Part shown: piece after piece, positions 38,599 to 46,572 of the stretch
Numbering within the stretch: the first letter of the stretch is position 1
Layout: every line of letters starts with the position of its first letter
From: Nocardioides alkalitolerans DSM 16699
Lineage (GTDB): Bacteria > Actinomycetota > Actinomycetes > Propionibacteriales > Nocardioidaceae
Direction: 5' to 3'
Assembly (NCBI RefSeq): GCF_000426525.1
Contig: NZ_AUFN01000010.1
Location: 310,001-374,000, forward strand
Length of the DNA: 64,000 bases
Program-made: the position numbers and the translations under genes
The notes under the pieces: model-generated
What the model was told of the DNA's origin: nothing
What the model saw: the letters and a program-made list of their open reading frames with translations, nothing else
Databases searched by the model: none

Positions 38599-39128
38599 CG
38601 GACCGGTCCGGACGTGCCGCCGGCGTCGCCGTCGTCGCCCGCGAGGAGCCGGTCGAGCGCGCGGTAGCCGGCCACGACCCCGCTCTCCATGCCGCTCGCG
38701 ACCATGCCGTCGCGGGCCTGGAGGGAGTCGAAGACCGACGTCGCGTGCAGGCGGGTGCGGCCGCCGTCGAGGGGCGCGAGCGTCAGGATGTCGAGGCTGA
38801 CGCTGTCGGGGTGGCCCGCGAACGAGAAGGTCTGCACGATCCGCTCGTGGCCGCGGACCTCGTGGAACGAGCCGTAGAACGCGTACTCCTCGTCGCCCCG
38901 CCGCGAGACGTAGCGCCAGGAGCCACCGGTGCGTGCGTCCCAGTGCACGACCTCGCTCACGATGTCGTCGGGACCGACCCACCGCACGAAGAGCTCCGGG
39001 TCGAGGTGGGCCGCGGCGACCCGGTCCGGCGTCGCGTCGAACTCGCGGACGATCTCGATCGTCGGCTGGCCGAGCGGCGCCGTGAGGGTGGTGCCGGGAC
39101 CGTCGGGGGTGGTGGTCGGCTGGCTCAT
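38595..39128 (-). CDS. SRPBCC (AHSA1-like) domain protein
   Basis: ATG 39128 gives 177 residues. 'TIEIVREFDATPDRVAAAHLDPELFVRWVGPDD' and 'HWDARTGGSWRYVSRRGDEEYAFYGSFHEVRGHERIVQTFSF' are typical of AHSA1-type START-fold proteins that bind hydrophobic ligands. An alternative start at 39188 adds 20 basic residues without family match. It is coupled to the downstream TIGR03086 gene, a pairing often seen in actinobacteria. Confidence 0.88.
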   Translation of the reverse strand: MSQPTTTPDGPGTTLTAPLGQPTIEIVREFDATPDRVAAAHLDPELFVRWVGPDDIVSEVVHWDARTGGSWRYVSRRGDEEYAFYGSFHEVRGHERIVQTFSFAGHPDSVSLDILTLAPLDGGRTRLHATSVFDSLQARDGMVASGMESGVVAGYRALDRLLAGDDGDAGGTSGPVR

Positions 39129-39201
39129 CGCAGCACCTTCTCGGTGGGTCGAGCGGTCACGCGCACGGGATCGGGCACGCAGGGCCATTCAACTCCTCCT
39201 C

Positions 39202-39297
39202 ACGGCGAGCCGGCAGGTCTGCCACGCCCCACCGTGCCGAGCCGGCACATCTGCAACGCCCCACCGTGCCGAGCCGGCACGCGTGCGACGTCCGTCA
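39202..39297 (+). repeat. Three tandem 32-bp units (cluster 2, diverged)
   Basis: Units at 39202, 39234 and 39266 share the framework GTGCCGAGCCGGCAYRTCTG of cluster 1 and keep the exact 32-bp period. They sit upstream of the carbonic anhydrase gene, between it and the divergent SRPBCC gene. Confidence 0.8.
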
Positions 39298-39375
39298 TCC
39301 GGCCACGATTTTCGGACTTTCTCTACTGGCTTACTGTGGTTAGATCCGATCGATCCACCCCTCCCGGAGGTCACC

Positions 39376-39864
39376 ATGTCCGTCACCGACGAGCTGCTCG
39401 CCAACAACGAGCAGTACGCAGCCCAGTTCTCGGGCCCGCTCCCCCTCCCGCCGGCCAAGCACGTGGCCGTCGTGGCCTGCATGGACGCGCGGCTCAACGT
39501 GTACGGCGCACTCGGGCTCGAGGAGGGCGAGGCGCACGTCATCCGCAACGCCGGCGGGGTGGTCACCGAGGACGAGATCCGCTCGCTCGCCATCAGCCAG
39601 CGCCTGCTCGGCACGAGGGAGATCATCCTCATCCACCACACGGACTGCGGCATGCTCACCTTCACCGACGACGACTTCAAGACGTCGATCGTCGAGGACA
39701 CGGGCATCCGCCCGGCGTGGGCCCCCGAGGCCTTCAGCAACCTGGAGGACGACGTCCGTCAGTCGATCGCCCGCATCAAGGCGAGCCCGTTCGTGCCCCA
39801 CCAGGACCAGATCCGCGGGTTCGTCTTCGACGTCGCGACGGGGAAGCTGAACGAGGTCGACTGA
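39376..39864 (+). CDS. Beta-carbonic anhydrase
   Basis: ATG 39376 has a GGAGG site upstream and gives 162 residues, short as in the mycobacterial Rv1284-type class. Zinc ligands are Cys35 ('CMDARL', with the Asp37-Arg39 dyad), His88 and Cys91 ('HTDCGM'). It interconverts carbon dioxide and bicarbonate in the cytoplasm. It is flanked on both sides by the 32-bp repeat clusters. Confidence 0.94.
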   Translation: MSVTDELLANNEQYAAQFSGPLPLPPAKHVAVVACMDARLNVYGALGLEEGEAHVIRNAGGVVTEDEIRSLAISQRLLGTREIILIHHTDCGMLTFTDDDFKTSIVEDTGIRPAWAPEAFSNLEDDVRQSIARIKASPFVPHQDQIRGFVFDVATGKLNEVD

Positions 39865-39868
39865 CCCC

Positions 39869-40020
39869 TTGCAGAACTGCCGGCTCGGCGCCCCCTGAGC
39901 GTGCAGACCCGACAACTCGGCGCCCCCTGAGCGTGCAGACCCGACAGCTCGGCGCCTCCTGAGCGTGCAGACCGGACAACTCGGCGCCTCCTGAGCGTGC
40001 ACACCCGACAGCTCGGCCGA
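39869..40020 (-). repeat. Four to five 32-bp units in inverted orientation (cluster 3)
   Basis: Units starting at 39899, 39931, 39963 and 39995 read GCGTGCAGACCCGACARCTC, the reverse complement of cluster 1. A degenerate unit lies at 39869-39898. The 32-bp period is exact. The array fills the whole gap between carbonic anhydrase and fdhD, so it probably carries no promoter except at its right edge. Confidence 0.9.
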
Positions 40021-40038
40021 CGACCTAGGCTGGTGGGC

Positions 40039-40932
40039 ATGAGTCGACGGGTACGGCGCGTGCGCGCGCAGGTGGTGCGCCCCGCTCCCGTCGAGGCTCC
40101 CACCACCGCCCCCGTCGGCGCCGTCGGCGACACTGCCGTCCAGGCACCGGCGGCGGCCTCCCGCCGTACCCGCGAGGAGCACCTCGTCGTCGAGGAGCCC
40201 CTGGAGATCCGGGTGGGTGGGGCGTCGTACGCCGTCACCATGCGCACCCCCGGCGACGACTTCGACCTGGTCGCCGGCTTCCTCGTGGGCGACGGCGTCG
40301 TGCGGACGCCGACCGACCTGACCGGCCTGCGCTACTGCGCCGGGGTCGGGCCCGACGGGCTGCAGACCTACAACGTGGTCGACGCCGCGGTCGGCCCCAC
40401 GGGCCTCACCGTCGCCGCGGCCCGGGACCGCAACGTCAGCGGCACCAGCGCCTGCGGCGTGTGCGGCCTGGCCTCGGTCGACGCGGTCGAGACCACGTCG
40501 TCGTACCCCGTCGCCGACGACCTCTCGACCGTCACCACCGGCCTGCTCGCCTCGCTGCCCGACCGTCTCGCCGAGCACCAGGAGCTGTTCGGGCGCACCG
40601 GCGGCGTGCACGCGGCCGGCCTGTTCGCCGGCGACGAGCTGCTGGTGGCCCGGGAGGACGTGGGGCGCCACAACGCCGTCGACAAGGTGCTCGGGTGGGC
40701 GCTGCGGGAGGGTCGGCTGCCGCTGCGCGGCACGGTGCTGCAGGTCTCGAGCCGGGCGTCGTTCGAGCTCGTGCAGAAGGCCGCGATGGCGGGCGTGCCC
40801 GTGCTCGCTGCGGTCAGCGCCCCGTCGTCGCTGGCCGTCGAGCTGGCCGAGCGGGTCGGGCTGACGCTGGTGGCGTTCTCGCGCGGCGACCGCTTCACGG
40901 TGTACGCCGGCGCGCACCGCGTCGTGGACTGA
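40039..40932 (+). CDS. fdhD: Formate dehydrogenase accessory sulfurtransferase FdhD
   Basis: ATG 40039 gives 297 residues. The sulfur-transfer CxxC is Cys139-Cys142 ('GTSACGVCG'). Other family marks are 'EEPLEIRVGG', 'TGGVHAAGLF', 'REDVGRHNAVDKVLGWAL' and 'SSRASFELVQKAAMAG'. FdhD passes sulfur from an IscS-type desulfurase to the molybdenum cofactor of formate dehydrogenase. The extra 40-residue N-terminus is rich in Arg/Ala/Pro. No formate dehydrogenase gene is in the window. Confidence 0.95.
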   Translation: MSRRVRRVRAQVVRPAPVEAPTTAPVGAVGDTAVQAPAAASRRTREEHLVVEEPLEIRVGGASYAVTMRTPGDDFDLVAGFLVGDGVVRTPTDLTGLRYCAGVGPDGLQTYNVVDAAVGPTGLTVAAARDRNVSGTSACGVCGLASVDAVETTSSYPVADDLSTVTTGLLASLPDRLAEHQELFGRTGGVHAAGLFAGDELLVAREDVGRHNAVDKVLGWALREGRLPLRGTVLQVSSRASFELVQKAAMAGVPVLAAVSAPSSLAVELAERVGLTLVAFSRGDRFTVYAGAHRVVD

Positions 40933-40943
40933 GCCGGGCGCCA

Positions 40944-40959
40944 CCCGCCGTACGGCGGG
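40944..40959. terminator. Palindrome between convergent fdhD and membrane protein genes
   Basis: CCCGCCGTACGGCGGG is a perfect 16-bp palindrome placed between two convergent stops (40932 and 40968). A second small inverted repeat follows at 40963-40975. It probably serves as a bidirectional terminator; it has no loop or U tract, so confidence is moderate. Confidence 0.45.
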
Positions 40960-40967
40960 GACCGGTC

Positions 40968-41642
40968 TCAGACCGACCGGTCGACCCGCTCCTGGTGGGC
41001 GCGGGTCGCGGCGAGCGAGTCGACGGGCGGGACCGTGCCCCGGAGCATGCCGTGCGCCCAGGCCCGGTGGATCGCCACGGCGGCGAGGACCGCGCCCAGC
41101 ACCCCGAGCCCGAGGTCGCCCAAGGTGTCGACGTACGCATTGCGGCGCTCGGGCGAGAACTGCAGGAAGGCGAAGAACTCGGCGAGCTCCCAGAGGATGG
41201 CGGCGAGGGCGCCGAACCCCACCGAGCGCTCCATCACGACCCACCACGGGGCCGTGCGCGGGAGCGTGAGCAGCACGACCGCGGCGCCGAGCAGCCCGAC
41301 GTTCATGAAGTGCATCCAGTCGTCGAACCACACGATCGTGTCGTAGAGGTTCATCCGGTTGCCGAGGATGTCGGTGAAGCAGGTGAAGGTGATGAGCAGG
41401 TCGGCCACCCACGGGAACGGGGTGCGGTCGCGCCAGAAGAGGTACCAGAGCGCCGGCACCGAGAAGGAGAGCAGCGGGTAGGCGACGGCGCGCGCACCGG
41501 CCGCCTTGTCCTTCAGGTTGGCCAGCTCGGGGTCGACGAGCACGACCACCAGGAGACCGACGAGGCCCACCTTCGCCGCCACGTCGGCCATCTTCACGGC
41601 CTGCGGAACGGGAGCAGGGGTCACGCCGACATCGCTGAGCAC
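40968..41642 (-). CDS. DUF2238/YjdF-like integral membrane protein
   Basis: The 224-residue product has about six hydrophobic segments and the conserved string 'DILGNRMNLYDTIVWFDDWMHFMNVGLLGAAVVLL', with paired Asp/His as in the DUF2238 (YjdF) family, plus 'ILWELAEFFAF' and 'DTLGDLGLGVLGAVLAA'. The acidic residues within membrane segments are the family's hallmark. Function is unknown. It lies 9 bp after the MFS gene on the same strand, so the two are probably co-transcribed. Confidence 0.8.
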   Translation of the reverse strand: MLSDVGVTPAPVPQAVKMADVAAKVGLVGLLVVVLVDPELANLKDKAAGARAVAYPLLSFSVPALWYLFWRDRTPFPWVADLLITFTCFTDILGNRMNLYDTIVWFDDWMHFMNVGLLGAAVVLLTLPRTAPWWVVMERSVGFGALAAILWELAEFFAFLQFSPERRNAYVDTLGDLGLGVLGAVLAAVAIHRAWAHGMLRGTVPPVDSLAATRAHQERVDRSV

Positions 41643-41651
41643 CGGGGCACG

Positions 41652-43061
41652 CTACCGCGTGGAGGGGGTGCCCCCCTGCATCGTCGACGCCCGACGAGGG
41701 CGGGCCAGCGCCACCACGACCGCCCCCGCGAATGCGAACCCGGCCACCACGAGGACCGCCGTGTTCCAGCCCGCGACGAGGTCGGCGGGAGTCGACCCGT
41801 GGGCGGCGACGACGACGGCGACCACGGTCACACCGACGGCCGAGCCCAGGTAGCGGGCCGTGTTGTTCGCGCCGCTACCCATCGAGCCCCGCCCGTCGGG
41901 CACGCTCGCGACGGCCTCGCGACCGAGCGCGGCGTTGAGGACGCCGCTGGCCACCCCGGCCACGAGCAGCCCGGGCACGAGGCGACCGGACCCCGACGAG
42001 GTCGAGAGCCAGCCGAGCATGAGCAGGCCCACACCCACGACGGCGAGGCCGGCGGCCAGCTGGTGGCGGCCCGACCACGAGGCCGGGAGCCGGCGGGCCA
42101 GGAGGGAGAAGACGATGCTCGTGCCCGACCAGCAGAGCAGCAGCAGCGCGGCCGCCAGCGGGGTGACGCCCAGGGCCTGCTCGCTGAAGATGCCGAGGAA
42201 CGCCATGAGCGCGATCGGCCCGGCCCCGTTCGCGAGCCCCCCGACGGTGGCGGCGAGGAACGGAGGGTGCCGCAGCAGCGCGAGGTCGAGCATGGGTGCG
42301 CGGCTCGTGCGCTCGACGACCACGAAGCCGACGAGGAGCAGGATCGCGAGCGCCGCCAGGGCGAGCACCGTCGGCGCCGTCGGGTCGCGCCGGCCCTCGA
42401 CGAGCGCGGCCAGCAGCGCGGAGACCCCGCCGGCGAGGAGCGTGCCGCCCGCGAGGTCGAGCCCGCGGGGCGCGTGGGTCCGCGACTCGGCGACCAGCCG
42501 GGTCGCGAGCACGCCCACCACCACGGCGGCGACCGCGAGCACGACGTACACGGCCCACCAGCGCAGCCACCGGTCTCCGGCCGCGGCGAGCAGCGGGCCG
42601 GCCGCGATGCCACCGCCGAGCGCCGCGCCCCACACGCCGCTGGCGGCTGCCCGACGGGGGCCGGCGGGCACGACGTGGGCGATCATCCCGAGGCTCGCGG
42701 CCACGGTGGCGGCGCCGCCGACGCCCTGCGCGACGCGGGCGAGCACGAAGACGAGGGTGGTCGGGGCGACGACGCAGACGATCGCGGTGAGGGCCTGCAC
42801 GAGCAGGCCGAGCACGAACGTACGGCGCCGGCCGAGGTCGTCGGCGACCGCGCCGGCGGGCAGCAGCGCGGCGGTCAGGCCGATGCTCATCGAGCTGAGG
42901 ATCCAGGTGCGCCCCTCCACGCCGGCGCCCACGGCGTCGCCGGTCGCCCCCAGCGTCGCGAGCGGGGCCGTGAAGGCCACGAGCGTGATGAGGGTGCCGG
43001 CGGCGGCGAGGGCGACGACGCGCCTCTCGGCGGTCGGATCGGTCGCGGGAGCGGTGGTCAC
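41652..43061 (-). CDS. MFS transporter (DHA2-like, probably drug efflux)
   Basis: The 469-residue protein has about 12-14 membrane helices. Motif A appears as 'GAVADDLGRRRTFVLGL' and motif C-like 'AASGVWGAALGGGIAAGPLL' marks proton-driven antiporters of the DHA family. 'RAPMLDLALLRHPPFLAATVGG' is typical of DHA2. It is divergent from an HxlR regulator with a palindromic operator 64 bp upstream of its start, so expression is likely ligand-induced. The substrate is unknown. Confidence 0.9.
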   Translation of the reverse strand: MTTAPATDPTAERRVVALAAAGTLITLVAFTAPLATLGATGDAVGAGVEGRTWILSSMSIGLTAALLPAGAVADDLGRRRTFVLGLLVQALTAIVCVVAPTTLVFVLARVAQGVGGAATVAASLGMIAHVVPAGPRRAAASGVWGAALGGGIAAGPLLAAAGDRWLRWWAVYVVLAVAAVVVGVLATRLVAESRTHAPRGLDLAGGTLLAGGVSALLAALVEGRRDPTAPTVLALAALAILLLVGFVVVERTSRAPMLDLALLRHPPFLAATVGGLANGAGPIALMAFLGIFSEQALGVTPLAAALLLLCWSGTSIVFSLLARRLPASWSGRHQLAAGLAVVGVGLLMLGWLSTSSGSGRLVPGLLVAGVASGVLNAALGREAVASVPDGRGSMGSGANNTARYLGSAVGVTVVAVVVAAHGSTPADLVAGWNTAVLVVAGFAFAGAVVVALARPRRASTMQGGTPSTR

Positions 43062-43124
43062 GAGCGGGACACTAGCAGCGCCGACCGCTGCGAGAACGTT
43101 GCGAGAGCGCCGCTGACCTCGTTC

Positions 43125-43139
43125 GTATCGATTCGATAC
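43125..43139. promoter_or_regulatory. Operator palindrome between HxlR regulator and MFS gene
   Basis: GTATCGA-T-TCGATAC is a perfect 7-bp inverted repeat around one base, 17 bp upstream of the HxlR start. HxlR proteins bind short AT-containing palindromes like this. It probably controls both divergent genes. Confidence 0.7.
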
Positions 43140-43155
43140 CTGCTACGGTCCCCGC

Positions 43156-43602
43156 ATGCGCCATGACGAGCTCGCCGACGTGAACTGCTCGGTCGCCCGC
43201 ACCTGGGCGGTCGTCGGCGACCGCTGGACGATGCTCGTGCTGCGCGAGGTCTTCCGGGGCCAGCGCCGCTTCGAGCCCATTGCGGAACGCCTCGGCATCG
43301 GCCGTAACGTGCTCGCCGCCCGACTGCGCTCGCTGACCGACGAGGGCGTGCTCGAGCGGGTCGCGTACGACGACGTGCCCGTGCGCCACGAGTACCGCCT
43401 GACCCCGAAGGGCGAGGACCTCTACCCCCTGCTCGTCGCCCTCATCCAGTGGGGCGACGCCCACCAGGTCGACACCCCGCCCGTCACCCTCGCCCACCGC
43501 GGCTGCGGGGGCACGCCCGAGGTGCGGCTGCGCTGCGCCGAGTGCGACGACGAGCTGACCCGCCGCGACGTCGAGGCGACCTTCGCGTCCGACGCCTGGT
43601 GA
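43156..43602 (+). CDS. HxlR family transcriptional regulator
   Basis: The 148-residue product has the HxlR winged helix: 'CSVARTWAVVGDRWTMLVLREVF', 'RRFEPIAERLGIGRNVLAARLRSLTDEGVLERV', 'RHEYRLTPKGEDLYPLLVALIQWGD'. The C-terminal tail carries four Cys ('HRGCGG', 'LRCAECDDEL') that could bind zinc or sense thiols. It is divergent from the MFS pump and likely controls it through the palindrome at 43125. Confidence 0.93.
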   Translation: MRHDELADVNCSVARTWAVVGDRWTMLVLREVFRGQRRFEPIAERLGIGRNVLAARLRSLTDEGVLERVAYDDVPVRHEYRLTPKGEDLYPLLVALIQWGDAHQVDTPPVTLAHRGCGGTPEVRLRCAECDDELTRRDVEATFASDAW

Positions 43603-43645
43603 CCCCACCCGGCACGCACCCCCGCCCGCACCCCGAGGAGACCCC

Positions 43646-44140
43646 GTGAGCGACACCGCCACTCCCCTGCCCACGCCCGCGCCCACCCGGCCCGACGCGC
43701 TCTGGCTCGACGACCTGGAGACCGGCGCGACGTACACCACCGGCACCTACGAGCTGACGACCGAGAACATCGTGGCGTTCGCGAGCGAGTTCGACCCGCA
43801 GCCGTTCCACCTCGACGCCGAGGCCGCACGCGGCACGTTCTTCGACGGCCTCGTGGCGAGCGGCTGGCACACGGCGGCCGTGACCATGCGCCTCATCGCC
43901 ACCAGCGACGCGGCCTTCGCGACCGGGATCGTCGGCGCCGGCGGCGAGCTCGCGTGGCCGAGCGCCGCCGTACCGGGCGACGTGCTGCACGTCGAGCTGA
44001 CGATCGGTGAGATCCGGCGCTCCTCCTCGCGCCCGAACCGCGCGACGGTCGAGGTCCGCCACCAGACGGTCAACCAGCACGGCGAGGTGCGGCAGCGGAC
44101 CTCCGCGCGGCTGCTCGCCTGGGACCGTCCGACCGCCTGA
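43646..44140 (+). CDS. MaoC-like hot-dog dehydratase
   Basis: GTG 43646 (GAGGAG upstream) gives 164 residues. The hydratase-2 motif is 'FASEFDPQPFHLDAEAA' (Asp and His dyad), followed by 'GLVASGWHTAAVTMRL'. It would hydrate 2-enoyl-CoA or act on a related acyl thioester. It lies 43 bp after the HxlR gene on the same strand and converges on the KdpE-like gene. Confidence 0.9.
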   Translation: MSDTATPLPTPAPTRPDALWLDDLETGATYTTGTYELTTENIVAFASEFDPQPFHLDAEAARGTFFDGLVASGWHTAAVTMRLIATSDAAFATGIVGAGGELAWPSAAVPGDVLHVELTIGEIRRSSSRPNRATVEVRHQTVNQHGEVRQRTSARLLAWDRPTA

Positions 44141-44167
44141 GCGACCCACCGGGCGACCCACCGCCCC

Positions 44168-44851
44168 TCACGGCTCCAGCGTGTAGCCCAGCCCGCTCGT
44201 GGTGACGAGGTGCCGCGGGCGGGCCGGGTCGGCCTCGAGCTTGCTGCGCAGCTGGGCGGCGTACACCCGCAGGTAGTGGGTCTCGTGCTCGTAGCCAGGC
44301 CCCCACACCTCCCGCAGCACCTGCTCGCGCGTCACGAGCCGGCCGACGTGGCGGGCGAGCAGCTCGAGGAACCCCCACTCGGTGGGCGTGAGGCGTACGT
44401 CGGCCCCGGCCCGCGCGACCTTCTTGCGCGCGAGGTCGATGCGCAGGTCGCCCACCTCGACCACCGGGTCGCTGGGGGCGGAGGCCGCGGCCCCGCGTCG
44501 TACGGCGGCGCGCAGGCGCGCGAGCAGCTCGTTCATCGCGAACGGCTTGGTCACGTAGTCGTCGGCGCCCAGGTCGAGGGCCGCGACCTTGTCGTCGCCG
44601 TCCTGCCGGGCGGAGAGCACGACGACGGGCACCGAGGTCCAGCCGCGGAGGCCGGCGAGCACCTCGGTGCCGTCCATGTCGGGCAGTCCCAGGTCGAGGA
44701 GCACGACGTCGGGGTGGGTCGCGGCGGCGGCCTCGAGGGCGCCGCGTCCGTCGGAGGCGGTGACGACCTCCCAGCCGTGGGCGCGCAGGTTGACCGCCAG
44801 GGCGCGGGCCAGCGCCGGCTCGTCGTCGACGACCAGCACCTTCGACCCCAT
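44168..44851 (-). CDS. OmpR/KdpE-like response regulator, orphan
   Basis: ATG 44851 gives 227 residues. The receiver has 'VLVVDDEPALARALAVNL', phospho-Asp in 'DVVLLDLGLPDMDG', 'VPVVVLSARQDGDDKVAALDLGADDYVTKPF'-type text and the winged helix ends 'LREVWGPGYEHETHYLRVYAAQLRSKLE'. The 'HETHYLRVYxxQLRxKLE' run is characteristic of KdpE, which controls the Kdp potassium pump. No kdpD kinase or kdpFABC genes are adjacent. Either the partner is elsewhere or this is a KdpE paralogue. Confidence 0.88.
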   Translation of the reverse strand: MGSKVLVVDDEPALARALAVNLRAHGWEVVTASDGRGALEAAAATHPDVVLLDLGLPDMDGTEVLAGLRGWTSVPVVVLSARQDGDDKVAALDLGADDYVTKPFAMNELLARLRAAVRRGAAASAPSDPVVEVGDLRIDLARKKVARAGADVRLTPTEWGFLELLARHVGRLVTREQVLREVWGPGYEHETHYLRVYAAQLRSKLEADPARPRHLVTTSGLGYTLEP

Positions 44852-44886
44852 GACGCCTCCTCGCGCTCCGGGCGGCAACCTACTCC

Positions 44887-45648
44887 TCAGAGCGCCGTGT
44901 AGCCGCCGTCGACCTGGTGGGTCGAGCCCGTGATGAACGCCGCCTTGTCGCTCAGCAGGAACGTCACGAGGTGGGCGACCTCCTCCGAGGTGCCGATGCG
45001 CCCGATCGGGTGCTTGGACGTGATCTCGTCGACCTGGGCCTGCGGCAGGCGGGCCATCAGCGGCGTCCAGATGTTGCCGGGCGCGACCGCGTTCACGCGC
45101 ACGCCGCGGGTGCCGTACTCGACCGCCGCGTTCTTCGTGACGCCCACGACCGCGTGCTTCGAGGCGACATACGCCGAGTTGCCCGGCGTGCCGACGAAGG
45201 CGTGCATCGACGCCATGTTGACGATGGCGCCGCCGCCGGCGGCCTCGATGGCGGGCAGCTGGTAGCGCAGGCCGTAGACGACGCCGTTGAGGTTGATGTC
45301 GATGACGCGGCGCCAGTCGTCGAGGTCGAGCTCGCCGGTCGGCAGCTGCTCGCGGGCGGCGACGCCGGCGTTGTTGACGGCGAGGTGGAGGCCGCCGAAG
45401 GTCTCGACCGCGAACGCGACGGCCGCCTCCGACTGGGCGGGGTCGGCGGTGTCCTGCTCGAACGCCACGGCGGAGAGCCCCTGCTCGGTCAGCTCGGTCG
45501 CCGCCTTCTCGATCGACTCGCGCACGACGTCGGTGAGCACGACGTTCGCGCCCTCCTCGGCCAGCTCGCGCGCGATCGCGAGCCCGAGGCCCGACCCCGC
45601 TCCCGTGACGATGGCGGTCTTTCCGGCGAACTGCGCTTCCGCGGACAT
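44887..45648 (-). CDS. Short-chain dehydrogenase/reductase
   Basis: The 253-residue protein from ATG 45648 has the classical SDR motifs: 'TAIVTGAGSGLGLAIA' (cofactor), 'LAVNNAGV', the catalytic Ser region 'IVNMASMHAF' and 'NSAYVASKHAVVG' (YxxxK). The acidic residue after the second beta strand ('LTDVVRESIE') suggests NAD(H). The C-terminal 'FITGSTHQVDGGYTAL' is standard. The substrate is unknown. A TTG 9 bp upstream is a less likely start. Confidence 0.93.
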   Translation of the reverse strand: MSAEAQFAGKTAIVTGAGSGLGLAIARELAEEGANVVLTDVVRESIEKAATELTEQGLSAVAFEQDTADPAQSEAAVAFAVETFGGLHLAVNNAGVAAREQLPTGELDLDDWRRVIDINLNGVVYGLRYQLPAIEAAGGGAIVNMASMHAFVGTPGNSAYVASKHAVVGVTKNAAVEYGTRGVRVNAVAPGNIWTPLMARLPQAQVDEITSKHPIGRIGTSEEVAHLVTFLLSDKAAFITGSTHQVDGGYTAL

Positions 45649-45910
45649 GGGGCACAACCTCTCAGCAGACGGTGGGCCGCGCCGTGCGGTGCGGCCTCTC
45701 CAGGGTCAACCCTGCCGGTCCCGGGCGGCTTCCGAGGCGCGTCCGTCTCATCCGTCACAGCGGTGCCGGGCGGTGCCGTCCTCGACCCGCACGCCACCCG
45801 CCGGTTAGATTGCCCCCGGTCGTCGTCGCGGCGACCACGCGGACGTTCCTCCCCGGCGCGAGGCGACCCTCCGGGGTCGAGGTGCGAGTTCGAGTCTCGT
45901 CGTCTGATCT

Positions 45911-46225
45911 ATGAGCAAGGCACTGCGCACCGCCATCGCCGTCGTCGTCGTGGCCCTCGTGGGGACGGTCGGCTTCGTCGTCGGGTCGTCGCGCGACGAC
46001 GGGCCCGCCGCCCGTTTCGCCGTGGACGTCGCCACGATGCCCGGGGTCGATCGGGTCTCGCTCAACGGCTCCGAGGTGAGCCAGGTGTCGTTCGACCGTG
46101 AGGTCGAGGTCGGCGACATCCTCGCCGTGCGTGACCGGCTGGACGACGAGGGCGTCGACGCGGTCATCGACGTGGCGGGAGTGACCGGGCGGTGGGGCGA
46201 CCTCGAGGCGGTCGCTCCCAGATGA
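45911..46225 (+). CDS. Small membrane-anchored protein, unknown
   Basis: The 104-residue product has an N-terminal membrane helix ('TAIAVVVVALVGTVGFVVG') and an acidic 75-residue outside domain with alternating beta-like and helical text. No family is recognised. Its stop overlaps the next start by ATGA, so the pair is co-translated. Upstream, 45649-45910 holds no other gene; a tRNA-tail-like string at about 45880 is not a tRNA (see rejected). The pair converges on the restriction enzyme gene. Confidence 0.65.
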   Translation: MSKALRTAIAVVVVALVGTVGFVVGSSRDDGPAARFAVDVATMPGVDRVSLNGSEVSQVSFDREVEVGDILAVRDRLDDEGVDAVIDVAGVTGRWGDLEAVAPR

Positions 46226-46572
46226 TCGCCGTCGCCGAGGTGGTCACCGATCCGGGTCGCGTGCGCGTCCGCGAGGTCGGGGACGCCGTGTGGATCGAGG
46301 CGTCCCTGCCCGAGGACGCCACGCCCGCCGACGGTGCGGCGATCGTGCTGCGCATCCTGCAGGAGCTCGCCGACCAGGGTGTGCCCGACCACGTGGAGGT
46401 CGTCGGCGCCAACACCCCGGGCGAGCAGCTCGACCTGGTGGCCGTCGGTCCGGACGCCCTGCAGTCGCTCGACGAGACCATCGCCTCCCTCGCCGAGATC
46501 GACGCCGCCGCCCCCGCACCCGGCGGCAAGATCGACTGCGAGCAGCCGACGTGCGAGGTCGCCGCGCCCTAG
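46222..46572 (+). CDS. Small acidic soluble protein, unknown
   Basis: ATG 46222 gives 116 residues, strongly acidic, with no membrane helix and two Cys near the C-terminus ('DCEQPTC'). The layout (valine-rich strand, 'VLRILQELADQGVPDHVEVV' helix and strand) is loosely like the outer domain of the preceding protein, so the two could share a fold. It is co-translated with the membrane-anchored neighbour. The final 4 bp overlap the end of the res gene on the other strand. No function is proposed. Confidence 0.65.
   Translation: MIAVAEVVTDPGRVRVREVGDAVWIEASLPEDATPADGAAIVLRILQELADQGVPDHVEVVGANTPGEQLDLVAVGPDALQSLDETIASLAEIDAAAPAPGGKIDCEQPTCEVAAP

Noticed and set aside
37935..40020. CRISPR array from the 32-bp units
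   Set aside because: Units abut each other with no spacers and occur in both orientations at three sites.
45865..45905. tRNA-tail-like string (GCGAGTTCGAGTCTCGT) upstream of the small membrane protein
   Set aside because: A T-arm can be drawn, but no 5' acceptor strand complementary to the following bases lies within 60-90 bp upstream, so no tRNA.
46164..46529. Possible continuation of the Res nuclease domain past its stop in another frame
   Set aside because: The downstream minus-strand frames carry no PD or ExK motif and are antisense to the small protein gene.
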